Assembly (NCBI RefSeq): GCF_006152115.1
Contig: NZ_VDFU01000006.1
Span: forward strand, 62,001-126,000
DNA length: 64,000 nt
Origin: Rubellimicrobium rubrum
GTDB taxonomy: Bacteria > Pseudomonadota > Alphaproteobacteria > Rhodobacterales > Rhodobacteraceae
Direction: 5' to 3'
Shown: in pieces, positions 9,700 through 18,941 of the stretch
How positions within the stretch are numbered: position 1 is the stretch's first letter
Layout of the letters: the number at the start of each line of letters is the position of its first letter
The notes under the pieces: model-generated
Seen by the model: only the letters and a program-made list of their open reading frames with translations
Told to the model about the DNA's origin: nothing
Databases searched by the model: none
Program-made: the position numbers and the translations under genes

Positions 9700-10926
9700 C
9701 TACTGGAAGGCCTGCAACCCGGTCTGTGCCCGTCCCAGGATGAGCGCGTGCACGTCATGCGTCCCCTCGTAGGTATTGACCGTTTCAAGGTTGATCATGT
9801 GGCGCATCACCGGAAAGGCGTCGGAAATGCCGTTGCCCCCCAACATGTCCCGTGCAGCGCGGGCCACGTCGAGCGCCTTGCCGCAGTTATTGCGCTTCAT
9901 GAGCGAGATCGCCTCGGGCGAGGCGTGGCCCGCCTCCATGAGGCGACCAAGGGCCAGGGCGCCCTGAAGGCCTAGGGCGATCTCGGTCTGCATGTCGGCC
10001 AGCTTTTTCTGGTAGAGCTGCGTTCCGGCGAGGGGCTTGCCAAACTGCTTGCGGTCGAGCCCGTACTGGAGCGCGGTGTGCCAGCAAGCCTCGGCCGCGC
10101 CCATCACGCCCCAACTGATGCCATAGCGGGCGCGGTTGAGGCAGCCGAAGGGACCCTTGAGCCCTTCGACCCCCGGAAGGAGGGCGTCCTCGGACACTTC
10201 GACGTCCTCCATCACGATCTGTCCCGTGACGGACGCTCGCAACGACAGCTTCCCGCCGATCTTGGGCGCGGACAGTCCCTTGGTGCCCTTGTCCAGCACG
10301 AAGCCCCGGATCTTCCCGTCATGAGCTTCCGACTTGGCCCACACGACGAAGACATCGGCCAAAGGCGCGTTGCTGATCCAGGTCTTGGTGCCATTGAGCA
10401 GGTATCCACCCGCCGTCCTGCGCGCCGTTGTGCGCATCCCGCCCGGATCGCTGCCGGCGTCGGGCTCGGTCAGGCCAAAGCAGCCGATCGCCCGGCCCGA
10501 TGCCAGCGGGGGCAGGTACCTGGCCCTTTGTGCATCCGATCCGTAGGCGTGGATGGGGTACATGACCAGCGACGACTGAACCGACATCATGGAGCGATAG
10601 CCCGAGTCGACGCGCTCCACCTCCCTCGCCACCAGACCGTAGGACACGTATCCCGCGCCCAAGCCTCCATGCTCCTCGGGGATGGTGATGCCGAGCAGCC
10701 CGGCTTCTCCCATTTCGGCAAAGATGGCCGGATCGGCGGTTTCCTCGTGGTAGGCCTGCTGGACCCGGGGAGAGAGGCGCGCTTCGGCGAACTGGCGGGC
10801 AGCGTCCCGCAGCATCCGCTCATCCTCGGTCAACTGGTCTTCCAGGCGGAGGGGGTCGGCCCAGTCGAAGGAGGATAGGCCGGGGCCATGGCCCGAGGAC
10901 ACGACGATGCGGGTGGTCTCGTTCAT
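9700..10926 (-). CDS. gcdH: Acyl-CoA dehydrogenase, glutaryl-CoA dehydrogenase type
   Basis: An FAD enzyme that probably oxidises and decarboxylates glutaryl-CoA to crotonyl-CoA in lysine/tryptophan breakdown. It has 408 residues. The N-terminal helical domain is followed by [18 protein letters not shown] (FAD/substrate contact near residue 150), the WISNAP segment, and the C-terminal [19 protein letters not shown], whose Glu in YEGT is the catalytic base typical of this subgroup. The ATG at 10926 was chosen because upstream in-frame sequence is Arg/Ser-rich and non-homologous. It is monocistronic here; nothing adjacent encodes its electron acceptor ETF. Confidence 0.88.
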   Translation of the reverse strand: MNETTRIVVSSGHGPGLSSFDWADPLRLEDQLTEDERMLRDAARQFAEARLSPRVQQAYHEETADPAIFAEMGEAGLLGITIPEEHGGLGAGYVSYGLVAREVERVDSGYRSMMSVQSSLVMYPIHAYGSDAQRARYLPPLASGRAIGCFGLTEPDAGSDPGGMRTTARRTAGGYLLNGTKTWISNAPLADVFVVWAKSEAHDGKIRGFVLDKGTKGLSAPKIGGKLSLRASVTGQIVMEDVEVSEDALLPGVEGLKGPFGCLNRARYGISWGVMGAAEACWHTALQYGLDRKQFGKPLAGTQLYQKKLADMQTEIALGLQGALALGRLMEAGHASPEAISLMKRNNCGKALDVARAARDMLGGNGISDAFPVMRHMINLETVNTYEGTHDVHALILGRAQTGLQAFQ

Positions 10927-11117
10927 GGCTGGGTCTCCTCTTGCGGCGTCTCTAGGGTAGGTCCGCGCCGCTGCCGCCGCAATGCCGCCACAGGATGGCC
11001 GCAGGGTCTGGTTTTCCTGACCAAGGCGTTCGAATCGTTGACGGATCAAGCGGCAGCGCCGCAAGGATCCGCCATTCGACGACGTAAGGGAACGTCGCCG
11101 GGTTTCAGGAGATTGAG

Positions 11118-11579
11118 ATGACCAATTTGATGACTGCCGCCGCGGCTCTGTTCGTGGTGGCCGCCCCGGCGTTCGCATGCCCCGACTGGGAAGGCGCGCC
11201 GCATTTCGGGCAGATCGACCTACAGGCTGGTTTCGCTCCGGACCCTTATGTCCGCAACATCACGGCGGGTGGGACGACCAGCATCCAGGGATGCGGCGGG
11301 TCGGGTTGGGCCGGTTTCGTGACGGCGCGCCCAGACTTCGATCTCTATTGGAACGGAGCGTCGGCAAAGATGACCATCGCCGTCCAAGCCAGCGCGGATG
11401 CGGTGCTGCTTGTGAACGCGCCCGACGGGACCTGGTACTACAACGACGACAGCAGCGGGTCGAACCCGGCCATCACCTTCGCCAATCCCCAGCAGGGCCT
11501 CTACGACATCTGGATCGGCAGCTACGACGGTTCGCGCCGCAATCCGGGCCAACTGATCATCACCGAACTCAACTACTAA
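11118..11579 (+). CDS. Small secreted protein of unknown function
   Basis: A 153-residue exported protein. A Sec signal peptide of about 20 residues ends at AFA-CPDW. The mature part is rich in Gly, Asp, Tyr and Trp, with [18 protein letters not shown] and [11 protein letters not shown], which resemble the beta-strand repeat of bacterial secreted proteins sometimes annotated as peptidase S1 relatives, although no Ser-His-Asp triad can be seen. CAGGAG lies seven bases before the start. The gap to the next gene (11580-11760) contains an inverted repeat of GGCAGGG and CCCTGCC at 11587-11617 without a T tract. Confidence 0.8.
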   Translation: MTNLMTAAAALFVVAAPAFACPDWEGAPHFGQIDLQAGFAPDPYVRNITAGGTTSIQGCGGSGWAGFVTARPDFDLYWNGASAKMTIAVQASADAVLLVNAPDGTWYYNDDSSGSNPAITFANPQQGLYDIWIGSYDGSRRNPGQLIITELNY

Positions 11580-11760
11580 GGGAGGGGGCAGGGCGCGTGC
11601 AACTGCATGTCCCTGCCATTCCCCCGAGGGTTATGCGCTTCTGGGCGCGTGTTATTGCCTATCCTGCCCTGGGAAACCAACTGGGCCAACATGCGTTGAT
11701 CGCGGAATGCGGCCCGCCCTTCCTCGGGTCGGGCCCCCGTCCGCCCGGAGGAAGGACCTC

Positions 11761-14112
11761 ATGACCAAACGACCCATCCGCGCCACCACGGCGCTGGCTG
11801 CCTCGCTGTCCCTCATCCTGCCCCAGGTGTCCCTCGTGCCGCAGGCGCAGGCGCAAGAGCGCGTCAGGCTGTGCCTCGACCTCTCCGAGCCGCCCTGCCC
11901 GCAAGGCGAGCCCCGGCGCGGCACCCCCCACGTCCTGAACCCGGACGGCAGCATCGAGCCCGTGGGCCGCGGCCAGAGGGGACGAGCCGAGGAGGAGCAA
12001 CAGGGCAACGGGGACGCCGCCGAGGCCGAGGCCCGGGCTGCCGAGGAGGCTCAGGCGGAAGCCGAGGCCGAAGCCATCGAGCAGGAGGCTGAGGTCGCCG
12101 AAGAGGACGAGGCTGAGGCCCAGGCCCGCGAGGAGGCACAGGCCGAGGCCGAACGGCGGGCTCGCGAGGATGCGGAGGCGGAAGCCGAGGCTGCGGCCGA
12201 GGCGGAAGCGCGGGCCCAGCAGGAGGCTGAAGCTCAGGCCGAAGCCGAGGCCCAAGCCCGCGCCGAGGAGGAAGCGCGGGCCCAGGAGGATGCCGAAGCC
12301 GAGGCGGAAGCGCAGGCCGAGGCGGAGGCCGCGGCCGAAGCCGAACAACGGGCCGAGAGGGAAGCCGAGGAGCAGGCTGCAGCCGAAGCCGCTGCGGAAG
12401 CGGAGGCCGAGGCCGAAGCCGAAGCCCGCGCCCAGGAGGAAGCCGAGGCCGAGGCCCGCGAAGCAGTCGAAGCAGAAGCCCTGGCCCAGGAAGAAGCCGA
12501 GGCCGAGGCCCGGGCGCAGGACGATGCCGAAGCCCGTGCCCTTGAGGAGGCAGAGGCCGAAGCCCGTGCTGTGGAAGAAGCCGACGCTCAAGCTCAGGAA
12601 GAAGCGGAAGCCCGCGCCCTTGAGGAAGCTGAGGCCGAAGCTCGCGCCCAAGACGAGGCCGAGGCTGCCCGGCGCGCCGAGGATGAAGCTGCGGCCGACG
12701 CGGAAGCGCGCGCTCAGGCCGAGAGCGAGGCTGAACAGCAGGCCATAGAGGAAGCGGAAGCCGAAGTCAGGGCACAGGAGGAGGCTGCGGCCGAGGCCGA
12801 GGTGGACGCCGAAGCCCAAGCGCAGGCCGAGGACGAGCGGCGGGCCATCGAAGCCGCTGAAGCCGAGGCTCGTGCCGCGGAGGAGGCCGACGCCGAGGCT
12901 CGGGGCGAAAGCGAAGAGCGCGCCCAGTCCGAGGCCGAAGCCGAGGCGGCTGCCGCTCTGGACGAGGCTGCCCGTGCGGAGGCCGAAGCCATCGCCGCAC
13001 AGGAGGACGCTCTGCGGGAACAGGAGGCGGAGGCCCAGGCCGAAGCGGGTGGCGATGAGGCGGAAGCCCGTGCCGAAGCAGGCGATGCCGAAGTGGAGGT
13101 CGAGACGATCTCCGGAGACGACATCCGCTCGGCGACCGAAGATTTCGAGACCAGCGTCACCGGCGAGGAACGAGAAGCCGCCCGAGCTGAGGAGGATGAC
13201 GGCGACGATGGCCTGAGCGATCTTGAAAAGATCCTACTGCTGGGACTGGGCGCCGCTACGGTCGGTGCGCTCCTGAACAACGGTCAGGAGGTCGTGTCGA
13301 ACTCGGGCGACCGGGTGGTCACCCGCAATGATACGACGGGTGACTACGAAGTCTACCGGGACGATGATGCGATCCTCCGCCAGGCCGGATCCACAGTGCG
13401 GACCGAAACCTTCTCGGACGGCTCGACGCGCACCATCCTTGAACGCGAGGACGGCACGAGGGTCGTGACCATCCGCGACTCCACGGGTCGAGTGCTCCGC
13501 CGCGCCAGGGTTCTTGCCGACGGCACCCAGATCCAGCTGTTCGACGACCTCGGTGACGTGGAACCTGTGGATGTCACCACCCTGGTCGATGAGGCGCCTC
13601 CGCCGGTCGTGGTGTCCTCACAGGACTTGAACGTCGCCGAACTTCGGGCGCTTTTGGAGGAGGAGCCGGTCTACGATCCGGGTCGGAGCTTCTCCCTTCG
13701 TCAGATCAGGGAAATCTCGGCCGTGCGGAATCTCGTTCCGGCCATCGACCTTGACGCCGTGACGTTCGCCAGCGGGTCGGCGGCCATTCCAGGCGATCAG
13801 CTCACGGATCTCGTGCAGATGGGGATCCTGATCGAGGATGCGTTGGAGGCCAATCCGGGTGAGGTTTTCCTTGTGGAAGGACATACCGACGCGGTGGGAT
13901 CGGAGGCCTACAACCTCGCGCTGTCCGACCGCCGAGCCGAATCGGTGGCCTTGGCCTTGACCGAGAACTTCGACATCCCGCCCGAGAACTTGGTCGTGCA
14001 AGGTTATGGAGAAGAGTTCCTGAAGGTGCGAACCGAGGCGGACGAAGAAGAGAATCGGCGTGCCACGATCCGGCGGATTACGCCCTTGCTGAACATCGCA
14101 TCGGCCGAGTAG
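11761..14112 (+). CDS. OmpA-family protein with a long Ala/Glu-rich domain
   Basis: A 783-residue exported protein. A signal peptide of about 30 residues ends near QAQAQ. After a short Cys-containing segment ([13 protein letters not shown]), residues about 86-448 consist almost wholly of Ala, Glu, Arg, Gln and Asp in [15 protein letters not shown]-like phrases, expected to form a long helix or coiled coil. A hydrophobic patch ([15 protein letters not shown], about 491-505) is followed by beta-rich sequence. The C-terminal OmpA domain (about 665-783) has the peptidoglycan-binding pattern [21 protein letters not shown] and VQGYGEE. It could span the periplasm as a spacer between membrane and wall. 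The ATG at 11761 follows GGAGG; an in-frame upstream ATG at 11707 would destroy the signal peptide. Confidence 0.88.
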   Translation: MTKRPIRATTALAASLSLILPQVSLVPQAQAQERVRLCLDLSEPPCPQGEPRRGTPHVLNPDGSIEPVGRGQRGRAEEEQQGNGDAAEAEARAAEEAQAEAEAEAIEQEAEVAEEDEAEAQAREEAQAEAERRAREDAEAEAEAAAEAEARAQQEAEAQAEAEAQARAEEEARAQEDAEAEAEAQAEAEAAAEAEQRAEREAEEQAAAEAAAEAEAEAEAEARAQEEAEAEAREAVEAEALAQEEAEAEARAQDDAEARALEEAEAEARAVEEADAQAQEEAEARALEEAEAEARAQDEAEAARRAEDEAAADAEARAQAESEAEQQAIEEAEAEVRAQEEAAAEAEVDAEAQAQAEDERRAIEAAEAEARAAEEADAEARGESEERAQSEAEAEAAAALDEAARAEAEAIAAQEDALREQEAEAQAEAGGDEAEARAEAGDAEVEVETISGDDIRSATEDFETSVTGEEREAARAEEDDGDDGLSDLEKILLLGLGAATVGALLNNGQEVVSNSGDRVVTRNDTTGDYEVYRDDDAILRQAGSTVRTETFSDGSTRTILEREDGTRVVTIRDSTGRVLRRARVLADGTQIQLFDDLGDVEPVDVTTLVDEAPPPVVVSSQDLNVAELRALLEEEPVYDPGRSFSLRQIREISAVRNLVPAIDLDAVTFASGSAAIPGDQLTDLVQMGILIEDALEANPGEVFLVEGHTDAVGSEAYNLALSDRRAESVALALTENFDIPPENLVVQGYGEEFLKVRTEADEEENRRATIRRITPLLNIASAE
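12019..13105 (+). repeat. Low-complexity GCC/GAG codon tract inside the OmpA-family gene
   Basis: About 1.1 kb of near-repetitive DNA built from gcc, gag, gaa, gcg and cgg codons encodes the Ala/Glu-rich helix. Phrases such as GAGGCCGAGGCC recur in many slightly diverged copies with no constant unit length. The same composition keeps a 386-codon reading frame open on the opposite strand, which is a by-product. The tract is prone to recombination or slippage, so length differences among strains and assembly collapse are both possible. Confidence 0.85.
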
Positions 14113-14133
14113 CCGAATCTCGAACTATCGATA

Positions 14134-14159
14134 GGGGGCTGCCTTGGCGGCCCCCTTTT
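14134..14159 (+). terminator. Rho-independent terminator after the OmpA-family gene
   Basis: GGGGGCTGCC pairs with GGCGGCCCCC (one G-U pair, tight loop) and is followed by TTTT, 21 bases after the stop codon. It separates the OmpA-family gene from the Fe-S carrier gene at 14209. Confidence 0.85.
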
Positions 14160-14208
14160 CACATCCGCCATCAGCCCTTATCTTTGAGGTTCACCCAGGA
14201 GGCTCCCG

Positions 14209-14568
14209 ATGTTTTCGATCCCCGGAAAGCAGGCCGTGACCATGACGCCCGCCGCTGCCACGCAGATCGCCCGCATGATGCAGCGCGAGGGTCGTCAGGG
14301 GCTGCGCGTCGGCATCAAGAAGGGCGGTTGCGCAGGCATGGAGTACACCATGGACTGGGCCGACGCTGTCAATCCGCTGGACGAGGTCGTGGAGCAGGAT
14401 GGCGCGCGGGTGATGATCGCCCCCATGGCTCAGATGTTCCTTATCGGAACGGAAATCCACTACGAGACCGGCCTCCTGGAAGCCGGATTTAAGTTCCGCA
14501 ACCCCAACGTGGTGGACGCCTGCGGCTGCGGCGAGTCGATCAAGTTCGCGGAGCCTGTCGCCCGCTAA
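14209..14568 (+). CDS. HesB/IscA-family iron-sulfur cluster assembly protein
   Basis: A 119-residue A-type carrier for Fe-S clusters. The three conserved cysteines are present: one in [10 protein letters not shown] (residue about 45) and two in the C-terminal VDACGCGES (about 104 and 106). The length matches IscA/SufA/ErpA proteins, but these cannot be separated by eye, so no symbol is assigned. A GGAGG-like site (CAGGAGG) precedes the ATG. It is not linked to a suf operon here, although the sufT-like gene at 25284 acts in the same pathway. Confidence 0.9.
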   Translation: MFSIPGKQAVTMTPAAATQIARMMQREGRQGLRVGIKKGGCAGMEYTMDWADAVNPLDEVVEQDGARVMIAPMAQMFLIGTEIHYETGLLEAGFKFRNPNVVDACGCGESIKFAEPVAR

Positions 14569-14626
14569 AGCCTTCCCGGTCAGGGATGCGACTGCTAAGT
14601 CCCTTGCGCCAACAGGAGGGATCGGG

Positions 14627-15391
14627 ATGCGCCGCAGACTTGCCGCCGGGAACTGGAAGATGAACGGGACAGCCGCGAGCCTGTCGGAGATGGATGCCCT
14701 GATCGAGGCGCATCTGTCCCCCAGCGTGGAGATCCTCTTGTGCCCCCCTGCGACACTGATCGCCGCCATGGCGTCGCGCAAGGGTCAGCATCCGCTGGCC
14801 GTGGGCGGGCAAGACTGTCACGCCGCCGCGTCAGGCGCCCATACAGGTGACCTCTCGGCCCAACAGTTCAAGGACGCGGGGGCCACTTTCGTGCTCGTCG
14901 GCCACTCCGAGCGGCGGACCGATCACCGCGAAACCGACGATGTGGTCGCAGGCAAGGCGCGAGCCGCGCACGCGGCCGGCCTCGTGGCCGTGATCTGCCT
15001 GGGCGAAACGCTGGCCGAGCGCGAAGCGGGGCAGACCCTGGACGTCGTGGGACGACAACTCGACAACAGCGTGCCGGACGGAGCCACCGGCTTGAACACC
15101 GTCGTCGCCTATGAGCCGGTCTGGGCCATCGGGACGGGGCTCACCCCGACCAGCGAACAGATTGGCGAGGTTCACGAGTTCATGCGATCGCGGCTGTCGG
15201 CCCGCTTCGGCGCGGATGGCGCATACTTCCGGCTGCTTTATGGCGGCAGCGTGAAGCCTTCGAACGCTACTGAGATTTTCGCCATTCCCGACGTGGACGG
15301 AGCTTTGGTGGGCGGCGCCAGCCTGAAGGCCGCGGATTTTTCCCCCATCGTGACGGCGCTGGAACAGGCGGCGGACATGGATCTTCCCTGA
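14627..15391 (+). CDS. tpiA: Triosephosphate isomerase
   Basis: Interconverts dihydroxyacetone phosphate and glyceraldehyde 3-phosphate. It has 254 residues with the expected active-site lysine at about residue 11 in GNWKMNG, the histidine in LVGHSERR near 95, the glutamate in [11 protein letters not shown] near 165, and the phosphate loop [11 protein letters not shown] followed by [17 protein letters not shown] lies nine bases before the ATG. The stop codon overlaps the P450 start (TGATG), an unusual pairing of a glycolytic enzyme with a monooxygenase in one coupled unit. Confidence 0.95.
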   Translation: MRRRLAAGNWKMNGTAASLSEMDALIEAHLSPSVEILLCPPATLIAAMASRKGQHPLAVGGQDCHAAASGAHTGDLSAQQFKDAGATFVLVGHSERRTDHRETDDVVAGKARAAHAAGLVAVICLGETLAEREAGQTLDVVGRQLDNSVPDGATGLNTVVAYEPVWAIGTGLTPTSEQIGEVHEFMRSRLSARFGADGAYFRLLYGGSVKPSNATEIFAIPDVDGALVGGASLKAADFSPIVTALEQAADMDLP

Positions 15392-16554
15392 TGCTGCGCT
15401 TGACGCAGTCACCGACCGAACCGGCCTTCGTCCAGGATCCCTACGCATTCTACGACCGGGCTCGTGAAAGCGGGGACCTCTTCTTTTGGGAGGATTACGG
15501 TCTGGTCTGCGCGACGTCGCATCGTGCGGTGTCCACCCTGCTTCGCGACCGCCGGCTTGGTCGCGAAGCTCCGGCCGAGATGGCGCCGGACCATCCTCCT
15601 CACACACGGCCCTTCTATGACATCGAGGCGCACTCGATGCTGGAACTCGAGCCTCCCCGGCACACCCGGCTCCGAGGGCTCGTGCTGCGGGCCTTTACCT
15701 CGCGACGCATCAGCGCCTTGGCCCCCGAGATTGCGGTGCTCTGCAATCAGCTGATCGACGATTTCCCGAATGGGGCGTTTGACCTTCTGGACGCATATGG
15801 GCGCATCATTCCCGTGGTCATCATCACGCGCCTTCTCGGGGTGCCGGAGGACCGGGCAGGAGACCTGCTGGGCTGGTCGAATGCGATGGTCGCGATGTAC
15901 CAGGCCCGCCGATCGCGGGCCATCGAGGATGCCGCGGTCGATGCGGCGCTGGCCTTCCGTGGCTTCATCGCGGACACTATCGCCGAGCGGCGAATGCAGC
16001 CGGGCGACGACCTGCTGACGCATCTGATCGCAGCCGAGGAGGGTGGTGACAGGCTTTCGCTCGACGAACTGGTGACAACCTGCATCCTTCTTCTCAATGC
16101 CGGTCACGAAGCCACGGTGCATACCATCGGGAATGGCGTGAAGCTGCTTCTCGAGCGGGATCTCCGGTCCGTGGATGCCGCTGTCGTCGAGGAAATCCTT
16201 CGGTTCGACCCCCCGCTCCACATGTTCACCCGCTGGGTCTACGAGGATGTCGAACTCTTCGATCATGTCTTCCGGCGTGGGGATCAGGTGTCTTGCCTCT
16301 TGGCTGCCGCCAATCGGGATCCGGCGGCGTATGTCGATCCCGCCAGCTTTCAGGCAAGGCGGCAGGGTCCGGCAAATACCGCGTTTGGCGGCGGTATTCA
16401 TTTCTGCGTAGGCGCTCCGCTGGCTCGTCTGGAACTGGAGATCGGACTGAGATCCCTGTTCGAGCGGCGGCCGCGTCTGCGACTGGCCGAGCCTCCTCGC
16501 TATGCCGACGTCTATCATTTCCACGGGCTCGAACGGCTGATGGTCGAAGGGTAG
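15391..16554 (+). CDS. Cytochrome P450 (soluble bacterial type)
   Basis: A 387-residue haem-thiolate monooxygenase. Diagnostic features are the I-helix oxygen-binding motif AGHEAT (residues 237-242), the ExxR pair Glu268/Arg271 in EEILRF, and the haem loop FGGGIHFCVGAPLAR with the axial Cys339. There is no membrane anchor, so it is cytoplasmic. No ferredoxin or ferredoxin reductase is adjacent; the fpr gene at 21873 is a possible distant partner. The start is coupled to the tpiA stop. Substrate and CYP family cannot be deduced here. Confidence 0.92.
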   Translation: MLRLTQSPTEPAFVQDPYAFYDRARESGDLFFWEDYGLVCATSHRAVSTLLRDRRLGREAPAEMAPDHPPHTRPFYDIEAHSMLELEPPRHTRLRGLVLRAFTSRRISALAPEIAVLCNQLIDDFPNGAFDLLDAYGRIIPVVIITRLLGVPEDRAGDLLGWSNAMVAMYQARRSRAIEDAAVDAALAFRGFIADTIAERRMQPGDDLLTHLIAAEEGGDRLSLDELVTTCILLLNAGHEATVHTIGNGVKLLLERDLRSVDAAVVEEILRFDPPLHMFTRWVYEDVELFDHVFRRGDQVSCLLAAANRDPAAYVDPASFQARRQGPANTAFGGGIHFCVGAPLARLELEIGLRSLFERRPRLRLAEPPRYADVYHFHGLERLMVEG

Positions 16555-16599
16555 GGGCATCCCTGCCCAGCAGTGCGGAGCACCCGAGCACGGATGTCC

Positions 16600-17061
16600 T
16601 TACAAGGGCAGTGCCACCGTGCTCTTGATCTCCTCCATGGAAAGCAGGGCCGTGACGTTGTAGATCCGGACCTCGGAGATGAGCGCTTGGTAGAACTGGT
16701 CGTACGCCCTCGCGTTCTTCACGCGGACCTTAAGGATGTAGTCGATATCTCCGGCCAAGCGATGGGCCTCCTGCACCTCGGGACGGGCTCTCAGGGTCGC
16801 CAGGAACTTGCGCTGCCATTCGGCCTCGTGCTCGCTAGTCCGGATGAGGACGAAGAAGGTCGCCTCGAAACCCAAAGCCTCAGCGTCCAGCATGACCGTC
16901 TGCTGGCCGATGATCCCGGCCTCCCGCATGCGTTTGATGCGATTCCAAACGGGCGTCTTGGACGAGCCGACCGCGCGGGCGATCTCGTCCAGCGACCGGC
17001 CCGCATCGGCCTGTAGCTCCCGCAGGATTTTCCGGTCGGTGTCGTCGGGCTGGAACGTCAT
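16600..17061 (-). CDS. Lrp/AsnC-family transcriptional regulator
   Basis: A 153-residue DNA-binding regulator with an N-terminal winged helix-turn-helix (DDTDRKILRELQADAGRSL then IARAVGSSKTPVWNRIKRM, residues 6-50) and a C-terminal RAM/AsnC ligand-binding domain (about 70-150) with GDIDYILKV. It is divergent from the cysG-fpr sulfur operon with 147 bases between the starts, so control of that operon and of itself is the simplest inference. The ligand is not visible from sequence. Confidence 0.92.
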   Translation of the reverse strand: MTFQPDDTDRKILRELQADAGRSLDEIARAVGSSKTPVWNRIKRMREAGIIGQQTVMLDAEALGFEATFFVLIRTSEHEAEWQRKFLATLRARPEVQEAHRLAGDIDYILKVRVKNARAYDQFYQALISEVRIYNVTALLSMEEIKSTVALPL

Positions 17062-17157
17062 CCTTTTCCCCTAGTCATCTTGGAACAAAAGCCTCTCAAG
17101 CTGGCAGCCCCGAAACGATCGTCCTTTTCCGTGGACCGGCATAGCGTATTTCCGGAA

Positions 17158-17177
17158 CGAAGTTCTATATTGCTTCG
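17158..17177. promoter_or_regulatory. Inverted-repeat operator candidate between lrp-type gene and cysG
   Basis: CGAAG and CTTCG flank ten bases that include TATATT, directly preceded by the palindrome TTCCGGAA at 17150-17157. The element is about 30 bases upstream of cysG and 96 bases from the regulator start. The dyad, with an AT-rich centre in a divergent promoter of an Lrp-family gene, fits a binding site, but this is inference. Confidence 0.4.
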
Positions 17178-17208
17178 ACAGGCGCAGGGTCTGTGACGGA
17201 GTTGGCCT

Positions 17209-18606
17209 ATGCAGCACTTCCCGGTCTTCATGGCGGTCAAGGGACGTCGTATCGTCGTCTCGGGCGGCGGGGATGCGGCCGTGGCAAAGCTGCGCCTCCT
17301 GCTCAAGACCGATGCCCGGCTTGAGGTCTATGCCACCGATCCCGATCCCGAGGTCGTGCAGTGGGGACTGGAAGGCCGGCTGACGCTCTGCCGCCGTCAT
17401 ATCGAGGCGTCCGACGTCATGGGGGCCGTTCTGGCCTATGGCGCGGACGAGGATGATCTAGCCGACGCCCGTCTTGCCGCCTATGCCGTGGAGGCACGGG
17501 TCCCCCACAACATCGTCGATAATCTCAACGACTCCGCGTTCATCACCCCTGCCATCGTGGATCGCGATCCGGTCGTGGTCGCAATCGGGACCGAAGGCGC
17601 GGCTCCGGTGCTGGCCCGGTCGATCAAGTCGGACCTTGAAGCGCGGCTTCCGTCCTCGCTGGGGTTCCTGACCCGCATCGGCCGTTCTTTCCGGCATGCG
17701 GCCGAGCAGCTGCCGTTCGGACGCAGGCGGCGCGACTTCTGGGCCGACTACTATGGCCAGGTCGGGCCGCAGGCTTTTGCGAAGGGCGGCGAGGATGCCG
17801 TGGCGCCGGCTCTGGCACAACTCCTGGCGGACCACCTGAGCCAGACACCCAGGAAAGGGCACGTCGACTTCGTGGGCTCGGGGCCAGGCGATCCGGATCT
17901 GCTCACCGTTAGAGCGCGCAGGGCTCTCGATGCGGCGGATGTGGTGTTTCATGATCGGCTGGTGACGCCCGCGATCCTCGACCTTGCCCGCCGCGAGGCG
18001 ACGATTATCGATGCGGGCAAGGAAGGCTTCGGCCCGTCCATGCCTCAGGCCGACATCGATGCCCTTATTGTGACGCACGCGAGGAAAGGCCGCCATGTCG
18101 TCCGACTCAAGTCCGGCGACCCCACGGTCTTCGGCCGTCTGGACGAGGAGGTTGAGGCCTGCGTGTCCGCAGGCGTGTCCTTCGCCATCGTTCCCGGTAT
18201 CACAGCGGCGTCGGCTGCTGTCGCGACCATTGGCCAAAGCCTGACCAAGCGGGGCCGCAATGCCTCGGTCCGGCTGCTGACCGGACACGACATGGCGGGC
18301 TTCGCCGATCATGACTGGAAGGCGCTGGCCCGTCCCGGAGAGGTGGCCGCCATCTACATGGGCAAGCGGTCCGCCCGATTCGTGCAAGGCCGTCTCCTGA
18401 TGCATGGTTGCGACCCGCAGACCCCCGTCACGGTCGTCGAGAATGCCTCGCGCGCCGATCAGCGGATCCTTTCGACCAACCTGGCCGAAATGGAGCCTGC
18501 GATGTCGGACGCGGCGCTTGACGGGCCCGCCCTGACCTTTATTGGCTTGGCGCCTCGCGCCAGCCAAGCCGTCGTTCGAACCCTTGTCCAGGAGGCCGTG
18601 TCATGA
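17209..18606 (+). CDS. cysG: Siroheme synthase (multifunctional CysG)
   Basis: A 465-residue fusion that makes siroheme for the sulfite reductase encoded downstream. The N-terminal half (about 1-210) is the CysG-B precorrin-2 dehydrogenase/ferrochelatase part, with VSGGGDAAVAK as NAD-binding loop. The C-terminal half (about 218-460) is the uroporphyrinogen-III C-methyltransferase with VGSGPGDPDLLTVRARRAL, RLKSGDPTVFGR and VPGITAASAA. The product order matches need: siroheme is the cofactor of CysI. Its stop overlaps the DUF2849 gene start by four bases. Confidence 0.95.
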   Translation: MQHFPVFMAVKGRRIVVSGGGDAAVAKLRLLLKTDARLEVYATDPDPEVVQWGLEGRLTLCRRHIEASDVMGAVLAYGADEDDLADARLAAYAVEARVPHNIVDNLNDSAFITPAIVDRDPVVVAIGTEGAAPVLARSIKSDLEARLPSSLGFLTRIGRSFRHAAEQLPFGRRRRDFWADYYGQVGPQAFAKGGEDAVAPALAQLLADHLSQTPRKGHVDFVGSGPGDPDLLTVRARRALDAADVVFHDRLVTPAILDLARREATIIDAGKEGFGPSMPQADIDALIVTHARKGRHVVRLKSGDPTVFGRLDEEVEACVSAGVSFAIVPGITAASAAVATIGQSLTKRGRNASVRLLTGHDMAGFADHDWKALARPGEVAAIYMGKRSARFVQGRLLMHGCDPQTPVTVVENASRADQRILSTNLAEMEPAMSDAALDGPALTFIGLAPRASQAVVRTLVQEAVS

Positions 18607-18941
18607 GCCGCCGATTCACTCCGAAAGTCATCTCCGCCAATGATCTCATCGAGGGCGATGCCGTCTGGTTGACCGAGGATGACCGCTGGACTCGCGACAT
18701 GGCCCAGGCCGAATTGATCGAGGACGAAGCCCACGCAGCCATTCGGCTCCTGTTCGCCAAGGGTCAGCCAAGCGTCGTGGTGGGCGCGGAACTGGTGGAC
18801 GCGGTGGCGGGTGCCGACGGGCCGGTTCCGGTTCACTTCCGTGAGGCGTTCCGCACCCACGGCCCCACCAACTACAACCTGGGCAAGCGAGCCGAAGGGT
18901 TCCGCCCGCGCGGCCACATCCCGGGCAACGAGGCACTCTGA
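18603..18941 (+). CDS. DUF2849 domain-containing protein
   Basis: A 112-residue soluble protein matching the DUF2849 family found between cysG and cysI in many alphaproteobacteria. It starts KVISANDLIEGDAVWL and has YNLGKRAEGFRPRGHIPG near its C-terminus. No enzymatic motif or metal site is evident. Four-base overlap with cysG and one-base overlap with cysI (TGATG) mean it is translated as part of the sulfite reduction operon, so a helper role in siroheme or reductase assembly is plausible but unproven. Confidence 0.85.
   Translation: MSRRFTPKVISANDLIEGDAVWLTEDDRWTRDMAQAELIEDEAHAAIRLLFAKGQPSVVVGAELVDAVAGADGPVPVHFREAFRTHGPTNYNLGKRAEGFRPRGHIPGNEAL

Noticed and set aside
11659-12819. A 386-codon open frame on the minus strand with a Leu/Gly/Phe-rich product
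   Set aside because: It is antisense to the Ala/Glu tract; reverse GCC and GAG codons give GGC and CTC and create no stops. It has no start signal or independent conservation pattern.
14209-14568. Assigning iscA, sufA or erpA to the A-type carrier
   Set aside because: The three share the same cysteine pattern; context does not separate them.
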